Shown here: positions 1 to 7,538 of the stretch, piece by piece
Position numbering within the stretch: position 1 is the first letter of the stretch
Layout: the number at the start of each line of letters is the position of its first letter
From: an uncultured Mollicutes bacterium
GTDB taxonomy: Bacteria; Bacillota_I; Bacilli_A; Acholeplasmatales; Anaeroplasmataceae
NCBI GenBank assembly: GCA_947174685.1
Contig: CAMWJY010000012.1
Location: forward strand, 1 to 10,166
Direction of reading: 5' to 3'
DNA: 10,166 bases
Made by a program: the position numbers and the translations under genes
Notes under the pieces: generated by a model
Told to the model about the DNA's origin: nothing
What the model saw: the letters and a program-made list of their open reading frames with translations, nothing else
Database searches by the model: none

Positions 1-31
1 GTCCTATATACTTTATATCCTTTAATTCCAA
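1..31 (-). CDS. recG: RecG-like DNA helicase, first codons only (partial)
   Basis: Only the start of this gene is in the window. On the minus strand a strong ribosome binding site, AAAAGGAGGGG (48 down to 38), lies 6 nt before a TTG codon at 31-29. It is followed by codons reading MELKDIKYIG and then a codon beginning with C. This matches the usual N-terminal pattern of RecG, in which a short Leu-rich start leads into a 'GVGPKRA'-like wedge-domain segment. RecG is an ATP-dependent branched-DNA translocase that remodels stalled replication forks. The placement supports the call, because recG commonly follows yloV (fakA), with or without sdaAB/sdaAA between, in Firmicutes. Ten visible residues are too few for certainty. 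Confidence 0.55.
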   Translation of the reverse strand, partial: MELKDIKYIG

Positions 32-56
32 GACGATCCCCTCCTTTTAAGTGTGG

Positions 57-93
57 AAAAATGGTTGGATTCCTCCAACCATCATATTTTTTT
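57..93 (-). terminator. Hairpin between fakA and recG, possible (bidirectional) terminator
   Basis: There is a perfect 9-bp stem, ATGGTTGGA (61-69) with TCCAACCAT (74-82), and loop TTCC. On the minus strand it is preceded by an A-rich stretch and followed by TTTTCC, a weak U tract. On the plus strand it is followed by CATA and then seven Ts. It sits 20 nt beyond the fakA stop codon and just before the recG ribosome binding site, so it may only partly end fakA transcription and let recG be transcribed by read-through. Confidence 0.5.
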
Positions 94-102
94 ATCTAAA
101 GA

Positions 103-1722
103 CTATTCTACAGCGATAATATAAGAATAAATCTCTTGTTCGCCATCAATAATTTCAACTTCTACGTTCGCATTTACCTTTTGACAAAGATCCTCTAATA
201 CCTCTTTTTCTTCCTCTTTGACATCTTTGCCACAGAAGAAAGTGATGATTTGACTTTCCTCATCAATAAGTTTATTCAATAAACTTACAAGTGCGTCACT
301 TTGCTTCTTTGTAGATACAACAATTTCACCATTGGCAATACCCATAAAATCGCCTTCAGCAATTTTTACACCGCCAATTTCTGTATCTCTTACGGAATAA
401 GTGATTTCACCTGTTTTTACATGCTCTACAGCTTCCATCATTGCCTCTAAATTCGTTGCCATATCAGCTTCAGGGTCAAATACCATTAAGGAAGCATAGC
501 CTTGAGCTATAGTCTTAGCCTTTAAGACCTCAACCTTGGCACCCTTTACTAGAGTAGTAGCCTGACTTGCAGCCATAACTACATTTCCATTATTAGGAAT
601 GATGATAATATTTTCAGCATTCACCATATTACATGCCTCAACAAAAGCTTCAGTAGAAGGATTCATTGTTTGACCTCCTTCTATGATGTGGTCAACTCCT
701 AAATCCTTGAAGGTTTGAGAAATACCTTCTCCAAAGCATACTGCAATTAATGCAAAAGGCTTTTTAGGACCATTTCCTAGTTCTTTAGCACCTGTTTTTA
801 GATGCGTATGCTGAATTTTTTGATTTTCTATCTTAATATCTGTAAGCTCACCATATTTTAATGCCTGTTCTAATACTCTACCAGGATGATCTGTATGTAG
901 GTGTACCTTACAAATATTATTTTCTAAAATCATACATAAAGAATCACCTAAGCATGAAAAGGATGATTTAGATGCCCCTTCATCAAAGTTCTTTGGATCC
1001 TTTAAGCTGATAAAGAATTCTGTACAATAGATATTAGACATTTCTACAGGCTTTTCTTCCTGAGGAGCAGCTTGAACTCCTTCATTTGCTTCAAGCATTT
1101 TTCCATTCAATGCCATAATCATTCCTTTAATGATCTCTAAAAAGCCTGCTCCACCACTATCAACTACACCAGACTCTTTTAATACAGGTAAAAGGTTTGG
1201 AGTATTCTCCAATGATTTTTGAGCTTCTCTTTGATAGCATTCTAGTAATGCGTCTATTGTCTTAAATTCACTCATATGTGCTCTTGTATTTTCTGCAGCT
1301 TCACGAACAACAGTTAAAATTGTTCCCTCCACTGGTTCCATTACTGCTTTATAGGCCACACGGCAGCCTGACTCAAAACAAGCCATTAAGTCTTCCATTG
1401 ATAAGAAATTATGATCTAACTCTTTCATACCAACATATAGACCTCTGAAAAACTGAGATAATATTACACCAGAATTTCCACGAGCGCCCATCAACGCTCC
1501 ACGGGATAAAACTTTACCTACTTCTATAATTGAAGATGACTCACAAGAGTCCATCTCTCGAACACCTGACATCACTGTCATAGACATATTTGTTCCTGTA
1601 TCTCCATCTGGTACAGGGAAAACATTTAACTCATCCACTTTTTTGTGGTTATTCTTTAAATTAATAGCGCCATTCATTACCATCTTTTTAAATAAGGCTA
1701 CGCTAACACTGCTTACCGACAT
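103..1722 (-). CDS. fakA: Fatty acid kinase ATP-binding subunit (DAK2/DhaL domain protein, YloV family)
   Basis: The product is a 539-aa cytosolic protein. In the family, FakA together with a DegV-type FakB lipid carrier phosphorylates exogenous fatty acids to acyl-phosphates, which feed PlsX/PlsY phospholipid synthesis. Residues 1-205 form the DhaL kinase domain: NVFPVPDGDTGTNM at 33-46 holds the Mg-binding D39 and D41, GARGNSG is at 79-85 and VVDSGGAG at 186-193. The middle domain carries C233, H274 and H276, which match the zinc ligands reported for staphylococcal FakA. The C-terminal part, about 325-539, is the FakB-interacting region. The ATG at 1722 is chosen because AGGAGG ends 7 nt upstream; a further in-frame ATG at 1743 lies upstream of that site and near the transcription start. 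Length is normal. The usual upstream partner yloU (Asp23) is absent. recG follows. Confidence 0.92.
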   Translation of the reverse strand: MSVSSVSVALFKKMVMNGAINLKNNHKKVDELNVFPVPDGDTGTNMSMTVMSGVREMDSCESSSIIEVGKVLSRGALMGARGNSGVILSQFFRGLYVGMKELDHNFLSMEDLMACFESGCRVAYKAVMEPVEGTILTVVREAAENTRAHMSEFKTIDALLECYQREAQKSLENTPNLLPVLKESGVVDSGGAGFLEIIKGMIMALNGKMLEANEGVQAAPQEEKPVEMSNIYCTEFFISLKDPKNFDEGASKSSFSCLGDSLCMILENNICKVHLHTDHPGRVLEQALKYGELTDIKIENQKIQHTHLKTGAKELGNGPKKPFALIAVCFGEGISQTFKDLGVDHIIEGGQTMNPSTEAFVEACNMVNAENIIIIPNNGNVVMAASQATTLVKGAKVEVLKAKTIAQGYASLMVFDPEADMATNLEAMMEAVEHVKTGEITYSVRDTEIGGVKIAEGDFMGIANGEIVVSTKKQSDALVSLLNKLIDEESQIITFFCGKDVKEEEKEVLEDLCQKVNANVEVEIIDGEQEIYSYIIAVE

Positions 1723-1754
1723 GGTAATCCTCCTAAATATCAAAATAGTATATA

Positions 1755-1763
1755 ATTATAGCA
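1755..1763 (-). promoter_or_regulatory. Extended -10 promoter for fakA
   Basis: On the minus strand TGCTATAAT (1763-1755) is a consensus extended -10 element (TGnTATAAT). A possible -35, TTGATT (1786-1781), is 20 bp away, too far to be ideal, as expected when an extended -10 is present. Transcription would begin near 1748, giving a leader of about 25 nt before the ATG at 1722. Confidence 0.6.
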
Positions 1764-1786
1764 TCCAATAGCTATAGGGTAATCAA

Positions 1787-2003
1787 AATCAATTTACAAC
1801 TCTTCCAAATAAAATCCCAAAAAGACACAATTCGACTCTTTAAAAATCACCTCTTGCACTTAGAAATGTTTAATTCATTTAACATTTTAACACTAAAGAC
1901 CCTAAATGTAAAGAAAAAATTTTCATTTATAGGCAGAGACTAGTAAAATATACCAATTTTTTAATCAAAAGTCAAATACTTTATAAAAAAGATTAAAAAG
2001 TTC
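1787..2003. other. AT-rich divergent spacer between the fakA and rpmB promoters
   Basis: No convincing ORF or RNA gene is visible in this stretch. The one local structure is an inverted repeat, AAATGTT (1864-1870) with AACATTT (1881-1887), extendable inward with one mismatch to a 10-bp arm around loop TTCA. It has no U tract and no recognisable operator consensus, so its role is unknown. Confidence 0.4.
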
Positions 2004-2032
2004 TTGCATTTATCATAGTTTTAAGGTATACT
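2004..2032 (+). promoter_or_regulatory. rpmB promoter
   Basis: TTGCAT (2004-2009) and TATACT (2027-2032) are separated by exactly 17 bp. The -10 is one base from consensus; the -35 is weak but correctly spaced. Transcription would start near 2039, leaving a leader of about 40 nt. The gene-proximal site AAGGAGG (2064-2070) lies 8 nt before the ATG. Confidence 0.7.
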
Positions 2033-2078
2033 AATAAGGCTTGAAGTTTAATTTTAACGTCATAAGGAGGTAAGAACT

Positions 2079-2267
2079 ATGGCTAAATGTTATATCACTG
2101 GTAAAGGTACTGTAACAGGAAACAAAAGATCTCATGCTTTAAATGCTACTCGCCGTACATGGAAGGCTAATCTTCAAACTGTTCATATCAAGGATGAGAA
2201 CGGTAACGTTAAGAAAGTAAAAATTTCTGCTAGAGCTTTAAAGAAGTGTAATCTTGAAAGAGCTTAA
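2079..2267 (+). CDS. rpmB: 50S ribosomal protein L28 (bL28)
   Basis: The product is a 62-aa basic ribosomal protein of the large subunit. It begins MAKCYITGKG and contains NKRSHALNATRRTWKANLQ, the diagnostic L28 core, then SARALKKCNLERA, the usual C-terminal helix. Only two cysteines are present (C4 and C57), so it lacks the pair of CxxC zinc motifs of the zinc-binding L28 form. Full length, with an ideal ribosome binding site and its own promoter and terminator, it appears monocistronic. It is divergent from fakA, consistent with the conserved rpmB-yloV neighbourhood. Confidence 0.97.
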   Translation: MAKCYITGKGTVTGNKRSHALNATRRTWKANLQTVHIKDENGNVKKVKISARALKKCNLERA

Positions 2268-2280
2268 TAGTTAGGTATTA

Positions 2281-2305
2281 AGAGGGTCAATAGAACCCTT
2301 TTTTT
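2281..2305 (+). terminator. Rho-independent terminator of rpmB
   Basis: The stem AGGGT (2283-2287) with ACCCT (2295-2299) is extended outward by G-U and A-U pairs, has a 7-nt loop and runs into seven Ts (2299-2305). It begins 14 nt after the rpmB stop codon. Confidence 0.85.
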
Positions 2306-2311
2306 ATGCAC

Positions 2312-2343
2312 AAAAAAGACACAGGATTTTTTCCTGTGTCTTT
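2312..2343 (-). terminator. Strong terminator of the sigma factor/beta-propeller operon
   Basis: There is a perfect 12-bp stem, AAAGACACAGGA (2315-2326) with TCCTGTGTCTTT (2332-2343), and a 5-nt loop. On the minus strand it ends in a six-T run from the A-run at 2312-2317, so it serves the minus-strand genes. Together with the rpmB terminator it insulates two convergent units. Confidence 0.85.
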
Positions 2344-2347
2344 CATT

Positions 2348-2390
2348 TTACCCATTCCACCAATAGCTATACTTAGTTTTTTATGGGTAA
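2348..2390. repeat. Long-loop inverted repeat just downstream of the beta-propeller gene
   Basis: TTACCCAT (2348-2355) pairs perfectly with ATGGGTAA (2383-2390) across a 27-nt loop. It lies between the beta-propeller stop codon and the strong terminator. It could protect the mRNA 3' end or be chance; it has no U tract of its own. Confidence 0.4.
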
Positions 2391-2402
2391 TCATCTTATC
2401 TT

Positions 2403-4172
2403 CTATGAAAAATCATCTACTATAACAGCATCACTATTTGTCACATAAATCTTGTTCTCAACTAAGAATAATCTAGAAAAATTATATGCAGTATCCTTAA
2501 GCTTGATTTCTTTGTCAATCGTGATAACATCTTCTGCTTCAACATCAATTTTAAATACCAAATATGCATTATAAGCAACCTGTGCACCTAAATATAAATA
2601 TGAGTCATCTACATAGATAAACAATGCCTTGTGATTTTCAAACATTTCTCTTTTCAAAAGACTATTAGAATAATTTGCCTTGCTGTAATAATCATTATAA
2701 GCTAAAACGAAGTCTTTTCCAATTTGTGTTGTTTCTTCTTCGGTCTTTTCATATACTGATATTTTAGTGGATTGTAAAGAGTCTGTATAGCCTAAGCCCA
2801 ATACATATTCCTTATTTCCAATTTTAAAGGTATGGAGGTAATTGGAGTATCCTGGAGCTTGATAAGCAGATATAATTATTGGATTTTCAGGATTAGAACA
2901 ATCAATCTCATATAAAGGATCCCTATTCTCATAGGTCACAACATAACAAGTATTTTTATCAAAACGAACAGATTTCACAGTTTGTCTTTCAAGACCGATT
3001 CCTTGATCTAAGTAACCAACCTTCGCTAAATCAGATAAATTAAAGATTGTAATTGCATTGAGCTCTTCTGCATTTCTAGTAGTGTCCGTAGCTACTACTC
3101 TAAAATATCCTTCATATTCATCCATAGAAAACTGATTTAAAATATACCCTGATACTTTTACAACACCTACAGCTTCTAAATCATGGGAAAAGATAGATAT
3201 AGAAGTGAAATTTCTATTCTGTGAAGCAAAATAGAAGGCTTGACTTGAAGCATATAAAACCGTACCATAGGATGATAATAGCTGGGTTTCTTTGCTTTCC
3301 ATTGTATCCAAATCATAACAATTTAGAGAATATAAATAATACGGATTACTATAGAGATCATAATAACACTCCTCATATCGAATGTAATCCTCCTTCATGT
3401 AATTAGAACTAGCTAAATAAAATTTGTTTTGAACTAATCTTGAGGTTAGATATCTTTCATAGTTTATCTCTTCTTGTATATTGAGATGATTATTGTCCAA
3501 TTTATAAAGGGTTGTTCTGCCTGTGCCTATAGATATAATTTTATCATTGTAAATATAGAGTTCAAATCCATAATCATTAGTACTTGTCAAAGCTTTTTCA
3601 GCTTTTAGATCATAAACATAAAGCTTACGATTATAAAGATAATAAATATAGCTTCCATCACATTTTGCAACATCTGCCTCATCAATGCCTTCTACTTGGG
3701 TATTGGTTTGGTAAGAATTATCACCTTGACCATTACTAGCATCAGTACATACATCTGGACTTAAAATTGGTGCTTCTGGCATCATACTCTTTCCGTCACT
3801 TGTACATCCTATAAATTGAAAGGTAAATAGATAAGATAAAATGGAGGTTTTTTCCTTCTTCAATTGATGTGTGTTTTGATAAGAAAGCACGACATGATTA
3901 TAATCCTGTTTAGTGTTGATAGGATAAAGCTCAGTTGAAGTACCTACATCAATGTCACGGTTCAAGACCGCATTATTATGGTTTTTAATTCCTTTGTTAT
4001 AATTGTAAACCCAAAAATGCTGTATCAATAAGGCAGCAAAAACAACTCCTGCAACTGCTAAAAAAGCATAGCGAAGCTTAAACTTAAAATGAAACTCACG
4101 CTTTGTAAATTTCTTGTTAATGGTATTTTGATATTCTGTTTTTAGATTCTTTTTAAATTCTTTTAATTTCAT
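2403..4172 (-). CDS. Membrane-anchored beta-propeller domain protein, candidate sensor/regulator of the adjacent sigma factor
   Basis: The product is a 589-aa protein with a short, very basic cytosolic N-terminus (about 1-34), one membrane helix (about 35-55, rich in Ala, Val and Leu) and a large external part. The segment QVEGIDEADVAKCDG (159-173), followed by alternating hydrophobic strands, is the hallmark of the Beta_propel family (PF09826-like, secreted beta-propellers distantly related to WD40). The rest contains repeated Tyr/Asn/Asp-rich strands consistent with propeller blades. The biochemical function of the family is not known. The start codon overlaps the stop codon of the upstream sigma factor gene (ATGA at 4172-4169), indicating translational coupling. 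By analogy with ECF operons the product may be the anti-sigma or signal-receiving partner, but no classical zinc anti-sigma motif is visible in the roughly 34-residue cytosolic tail. Confidence 0.8.
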   Translation of the reverse strand: MKLKEFKKNLKTEYQNTINKKFTKREFHFKFKLRYAFLAVAGVVFAALLIQHFWVYNYNKGIKNHNNAVLNRDIDVGTSTELYPINTKQDYNHVVLSYQNTHQLKKEKTSILSYLFTFQFIGCTSDGKSMMPEAPILSPDVCTDASNGQGDNSYQTNTQVEGIDEADVAKCDGSYIYYLYNRKLYVYDLKAEKALTSTNDYGFELYIYNDKIISIGTGRTTLYKLDNNHLNIQEEINYERYLTSRLVQNKFYLASSNYMKEDYIRYEECYYDLYSNPYYLYSLNCYDLDTMESKETQLLSSYGTVLYASSQAFYFASQNRNFTSISIFSHDLEAVGVVKVSGYILNQFSMDEYEGYFRVVATDTTRNAEELNAITIFNLSDLAKVGYLDQGIGLERQTVKSVRFDKNTCYVVTYENRDPLYEIDCSNPENPIIISAYQAPGYSNYLHTFKIGNKEYVLGLGYTDSLQSTKISVYEKTEEETTQIGKDFVLAYNDYYSKANYSNSLLKREMFENHKALFIYVDDSYLYLGAQVAYNAYLVFKIDVEAEDVITIDKEIKLKDTAYNFSRLFLVENKIYVTNSDAVIVDDFS

Positions 4173-4666
4173 AATTCTTCATCCTCTAGACATTCCTTTA
4201 ATTTTTGTTTAGCTGAATAATAGAGCTGGTTTACTATAGAAGGCTTGAGATTTAAAATCTCAGAGATTTTTTTCGTTGTGTGGCCACACAAAACCTTCAT
4301 TAAGAAAACCTCACGCTCCATTTCTTCAAGGTGGCGTAGCGCATAATAAAGATAGGGATGTGTACTTTTCATATCAGGTAAAACATCTAAATTATCTAGA
4401 TTAGTTTCCTTCTTCTTTTTTAAATAATCTAAAGCCACATTTTTAGCAATGGTATAAATCCAAGAACGGAAATTCTTTGCTTGATAATTAGAAATCATCT
4501 GATTAGCTTTCACATAAGTATCTTGAATGAGATCTTGAATAATAAAATAATTGGGAATTTTTGAATAAATTGCAAATTGAACCAAAGCTTTTGTTTCATG
4601 ATAGATTTTATCAAAGGATTGCGCATTTCCTTGTTTATATTTCTCTACTTCTTTTTCTAAGTCCAT
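4169..4666 (-). CDS. Sigma-70 family RNA polymerase sigma factor, ECF-like
   Basis: The product is a 165-aa sigma factor with only regions 2 and 4. Region 2 covers about residues 17-85 and includes IIQDLIQDTYVKA (42-54) and FRSWIYTIAKNVALDYLK (67-84), the -10 recognition and melting helices. Region 4 covers about 107-157, with EREVFLMKVLCGHTTKKISE leading into a helix-turn-helix that reads the -35. A GTG 15 nt further upstream overlaps the ribosome binding site, so the ATG at 4666, preceded by GAGGTGGGG, is the better start. It overlaps the beta-propeller gene by 4 nt, so the two are one operon. The sequence upstream is AT-rich, and I see no vegetative promoter good enough to name. Autoregulation, common for ECF factors, is possible but not shown. 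Confidence 0.85.
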   Translation of the reverse strand: MDLEKEVEKYKQGNAQSFDKIYHETKALVQFAIYSKIPNYFIIQDLIQDTYVKANQMISNYQAKNFRSWIYTIAKNVALDYLKKKKETNLDNLDVLPDMKSTHPYLYYALRHLEEMEREVFLMKVLCGHTTKKISEILNLKPSIVNQLYYSAKQKLKECLEDEEL

Positions 4667-4734
4667 TTTTCCCCACCTCACTTATATAAACGATTATCTA
4701 AAGAATTTTTAAAAGATTATTTTCATTTTACCAT

Positions 4735-4764
4735 AAAAAAAGCCTTAATCCAAAGATTAAAGCT
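4735..4764 (-). terminator. Terminator of the metal-resistance operon
   Basis: On the minus strand AGCTTTAATC (4764-4755) pairs with GATTAAGGCT (4750-4741) across a 4-nt loop, with a single G-U wobble, and runs into seven Ts. On the plus strand the same position is an A-C mismatch, so it is oriented for the minus strand. It starts 8 nt after the ATPase stop codon. Confidence 0.85.
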
Positions 4765-4772
4765 GATTTTAA

Positions 4773-6677
4773 TTATTCTTTTATACTAGAACAACGCATT
4801 GCGTTTAGAATCGCTAGAATTGCAACACCTACATCTGCAAACACACCTAGCCACATATTACTAAAGCCAAATGCAGATAAAATTAAAACTAAAATTTTAA
4901 TACCTAGTGCAAAGATAATATTTTCAAATACGATACGCATTGTCTTTCTAGCAATCTTTTTAGCTAAGTGAAGACCCTTTAAATCATCCTTCATAAGAAC
5001 AATATCAGAAGCCTCAATAGCAGCATCAGAGCCAACTCCGCCCATTGAGATACCTATATCAGAACGCATAAGTACTGGGGCATCATTAATACCATCTCCA
5101 ACAAAGGATAAATATTCTTTCTCCTTTTTCTTAGATAAAAGAGCCTCAACCTCCTCTACCTTGTTTTGAGGAAGTAAAGATGCTTTATAGGAGGTAACAC
5201 CCAATTTAGAAGCAACCTCTCTAGCGATAGCCTCATTATCTCCTGTAAGCATAATAGTTTCATTTCCCATATCATTTAAAGTCTTTATTACCTTAGGTGC
5301 TTCTTCCTTAATTTCATCGCTAATTAAAATTGAACCAATAAATTCTTTATTTTTAGCCACATAAACGACCGTTCCAATATGTTCCACCTTTTGATACTCT
5401 ATGCCATTGGCTTCCATTAATTTCTCGTTACCACAATAAATAGTTGTATCATCCTTTATCGCCATAATACCATGACCAGCAACATCTGTAAGAGTATAGC
5501 CAGTTTCAGTAATATCACCAACCATTGATAAAATACTTTTGGCGATCGGATGATTCGAAGAGGCTTCTGCAATCGCAGCTAAACTTAATATTTCTTCTCT
5601 TTTATCCTCAGGTAAAACTTCTGTGACTGCGAAATTTCCTTTTGTTAAAGTCCCTGTTTTATCAAATACAAATGTATTTACCTTATTGAATTTTTCCAAG
5701 TAGTTAGAGCCCTTAATTAAAATACCTAGTTTAGATGCTGCCCCAATTCCTGCAAAGAAGGAAAGTGGAATAGAAATAACTAAAGCACAAGGACAAGAAA
5801 CAACCAAGAAATTTAAAGCTCTATAAATCCATACAGTGTACTCTCTTGTGATGAGTCCTGGAATCAGTGCTAAAAGCACTGCAAGAATAACAACTGTTGG
5901 AGTATAATACTTCGCAAACTTCGTAATAAAGTTTTCCGCCTTGGATTTTTGGCTAGAGGCGTTTTCTACTAAATCAAGTATTTTGGATACAGTAGAGTCA
6001 TAAAATGCCTTCTTGACCTGAATTTGAAGCGTTTGAGTGAGGTTTACACAGCCACTTACAATTTCATCGCCCTTTTGAACCTCCCTAGGCAAAGATTCTC
6101 CTGTTAAAGCCTTTGTATCTAAGGTAGAGGTTCCATCTATGATTATACCATCTAATGGAACACGTTCTCCTGGCTTAACTACAATGATTTCTTCTAGTTC
6201 TACTTCATCTGGTTCAACCGTTTCTAAATTACCCTCTCTTAAAACATTTGCAAAATCAGGACGAATATCCATTAAACTGGAAATAGATTTTCTAGATTTA
6301 CCAACCGCATAGCCCTGGAAGAATTCGCCAACCTGATAAAATAAGATTACCGCAACAGCTTCATCAAAGCCTTCTATTTCCTGTCCAGTTACCCCTCTAA
6401 CTATACCAAGAGAAAAGGCACCAATAGTGGCTACACACATCAAGAAATTTTCATCAAATATTTGTCCATGACAAATGTTTCTGATTGCCTTCCACAAAAC
6501 ATCATAGGCAATAAATAAATAAACTACAAGATATAGACATGCTGGAAATATCCAACCATATTTTTCGTTTGGAATGACAGTATCCAAATGAAGGATATGA
6601 TCTAAAGTAAATAAGATGATAAACAAAACTAAAGTTATACAAATTCTAATTAAATTTCGTTTTTGTCTTCTTGTCAT
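4773..6677 (-). CDS. cadA: Zn/Cd/Pb-translocating P1B-type ATPase lacking the N-terminal HMA domain
   Basis: The product is a 634-aa heavy-metal efflux ATPase of the inner membrane. Motifs in order are: the actuator loop TGES (192-195), the metal-site CPC (295-297) in a transmembrane helix, the phosphorylation site DKTGT (339-343), the HP pair (H376-P377) of the nucleotide-binding domain, and GDGIND (527-532). K594 in the penultimate helix and D615 (FADVG) in the last helix are residues typical of the P1B-2 (Zn/Cd/Pb) class. The usual N-terminal HMA domain with a CxxC is missing: the protein begins with basic residues and goes straight into the first helix. The 72-aa HMA protein encoded two genes upstream probably supplies it. 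The ATG at 6677 has AGAGGG upstream. It is last in the operon and controlled by the ArsR-type repressor. Specificity between Zn and Cd cannot be settled from sequence. Confidence 0.93.
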   Translation of the reverse strand: MTRRQKRNLIRICITLVLFIILFTLDHILHLDTVIPNEKYGWIFPACLYLVVYLFIAYDVLWKAIRNICHGQIFDENFLMCVATIGAFSLGIVRGVTGQEIEGFDEAVAVILFYQVGEFFQGYAVGKSRKSISSLMDIRPDFANVLREGNLETVEPDEVELEEIIVVKPGERVPLDGIIIDGTSTLDTKALTGESLPREVQKGDEIVSGCVNLTQTLQIQVKKAFYDSTVSKILDLVENASSQKSKAENFITKFAKYYTPTVVILAVLLALIPGLITREYTVWIYRALNFLVVSCPCALVISIPLSFFAGIGAASKLGILIKGSNYLEKFNKVNTFVFDKTGTLTKGNFAVTEVLPEDKREEILSLAAIAEASSNHPIAKSILSMVGDITETGYTLTDVAGHGIMAIKDDTTIYCGNEKLMEANGIEYQKVEHIGTVVYVAKNKEFIGSILISDEIKEEAPKVIKTLNDMGNETIMLTGDNEAIAREVASKLGVTSYKASLLPQNKVEEVEALLSKKKEKEYLSFVGDGINDAPVLMRSDIGISMGGVGSDAAIEASDIVLMKDDLKGLHLAKKIARKTMRIVFENIIFALGIKILVLILSAFGFSNMWLGVFADVGVAILAILNAMRCSSIKE

Positions 6678-6693
6678 ACTATCCCTCTAATCT

Positions 6694-7520
6694 TTAAAAT
6701 AAATATACAAAAACCATTGCACATAATATTCCTATAAGCATGCTTACTGCAGGGATTCTTCCTTCATCCATTAAAATGGACTGGGAATAATTTCACAGAA
6801 GGTAACATATAGCATTGCCCCTCCTGCAACACCCATACAAATACCAATAGCCAGCTCTCCAATTCCACCAATAGCCATACCAATCACAGCACCAACTACT
6901 GTAGCCGCTCCTGCCAAGGAGGTTAAAATAATGGTCTTCCAAGCTTTCATACCACCACTCGCTAAAGGAGCAGAAATCGCCATACCCTCAGGTATATTGT
7001 GCACAGCAATCAAAATGGCAACTAATACACCCATTTTTACCTCAGCAGTTCCTGTAGCACCGATTGCCATACCTTCTGGAATATTATGAAACATAATCGC
7101 AAGAAGCATAATTAAGCCAGCCTTAACTAACGCTCCTTTATTATTTTTCTCTTCTGTTTGATTTTGAGTCAGCTGCAAGACCTGTGTCTCATGATGAAGC
7201 TCCTCTAAGCTTCTATGTGTTTCTCTTACATTTTCTATTTGGTCTAATATTTTCTTTAATCCAAAGGTAAGTAAAATTCCACATACTACTGCTGCAAAGG
7301 TAATAAATACACCATAAGGATGATCCTCAAATCTTGTCTTGGCAATTGATTCTGGTACCATCTCAAATACAACAATACCAACCATCACTCCACCTGCAAA
7401 GCTCAAGATTCTACTCATTACCTTATTTCCTTTGTTCTTAAGGAGTACTCCAAGAATACCACCAAGACCAGTACCGACTGTTCCCGCAATCAAGGATAAT
7501 ACAAGGATAAGAGTATTTAT
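6694..7520 (-). pseudogene. ZIP-family divalent metal transporter with a 3' frameshift and no standard start codon
   Basis: This is a ZIP (GufA-like) membrane transporter for Zn2+ or similar ions. It has glycine-rich first helices, a His/Gln-rich loop (HRSLEELHHETQ) and two HNIPEG metal-binding motifs in consecutive helices. Two lesions are visible. First, the frame before the only standard start (TTG at 7493, no ribosome binding site) encodes a hydrophobic run, NTLILVLSLIAGT, that completes helix 1. An AAGGGG site (7535-7530) lies 9 nt before an ATA codon at 7520, where ATG would be expected. Second, the frame stops at 6771-6773 after CEIIPSPF. The -1 frame from about 6780 instead reads SILMDEGRIPAVSM and a final helix ending VYLF, with stop at 6694-6696, only 16 nt before cadA. 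One missing base near 6780-6785 explains this. Reading as repaired would give about 275 aa. A truncated product from the TTG could still be made. Confidence 0.75.
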
Positions 7521-7538
7521 ACTACTAACCCCTTATAA

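Noticed and set aside
1723..1743. Upstream ATG of fakA giving seven more residues
   Set aside because: The AGGAGG site lies between this codon and the ATG at 1722 and serves the latter, and the upstream ATG is almost at the predicted transcription start.
1765..2390. Shared CCAATAGCTATA and GGGTAATC words near 1765-1784 and 2359-2391
   Set aside because: A 12-base match is expected by chance a few times in an AT-rich 10-kb window, the spacing between the two words differs, and one copy lies over a promoter while the other is beyond a gene end.
3221..3406. Plus-strand 61-codon frame
   Set aside because: It lies wholly inside the beta-propeller gene on the other strand, has no ribosome binding site and resembles no known protein.
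4667..4681. GTG start five codons upstream for the sigma factor
   Set aside because: The GTG is part of the GAGGTGGGG ribosome binding site for the ATG at 4666.
6775..6790. Programmed -1 ribosomal frameshift in the ZIP gene
   Set aside because: No X-XXY-YYZ slippery heptamer is present at ATTATTCCCAGT and no obvious downstream stimulatory structure, so a simple deletion or sequence error is preferred.
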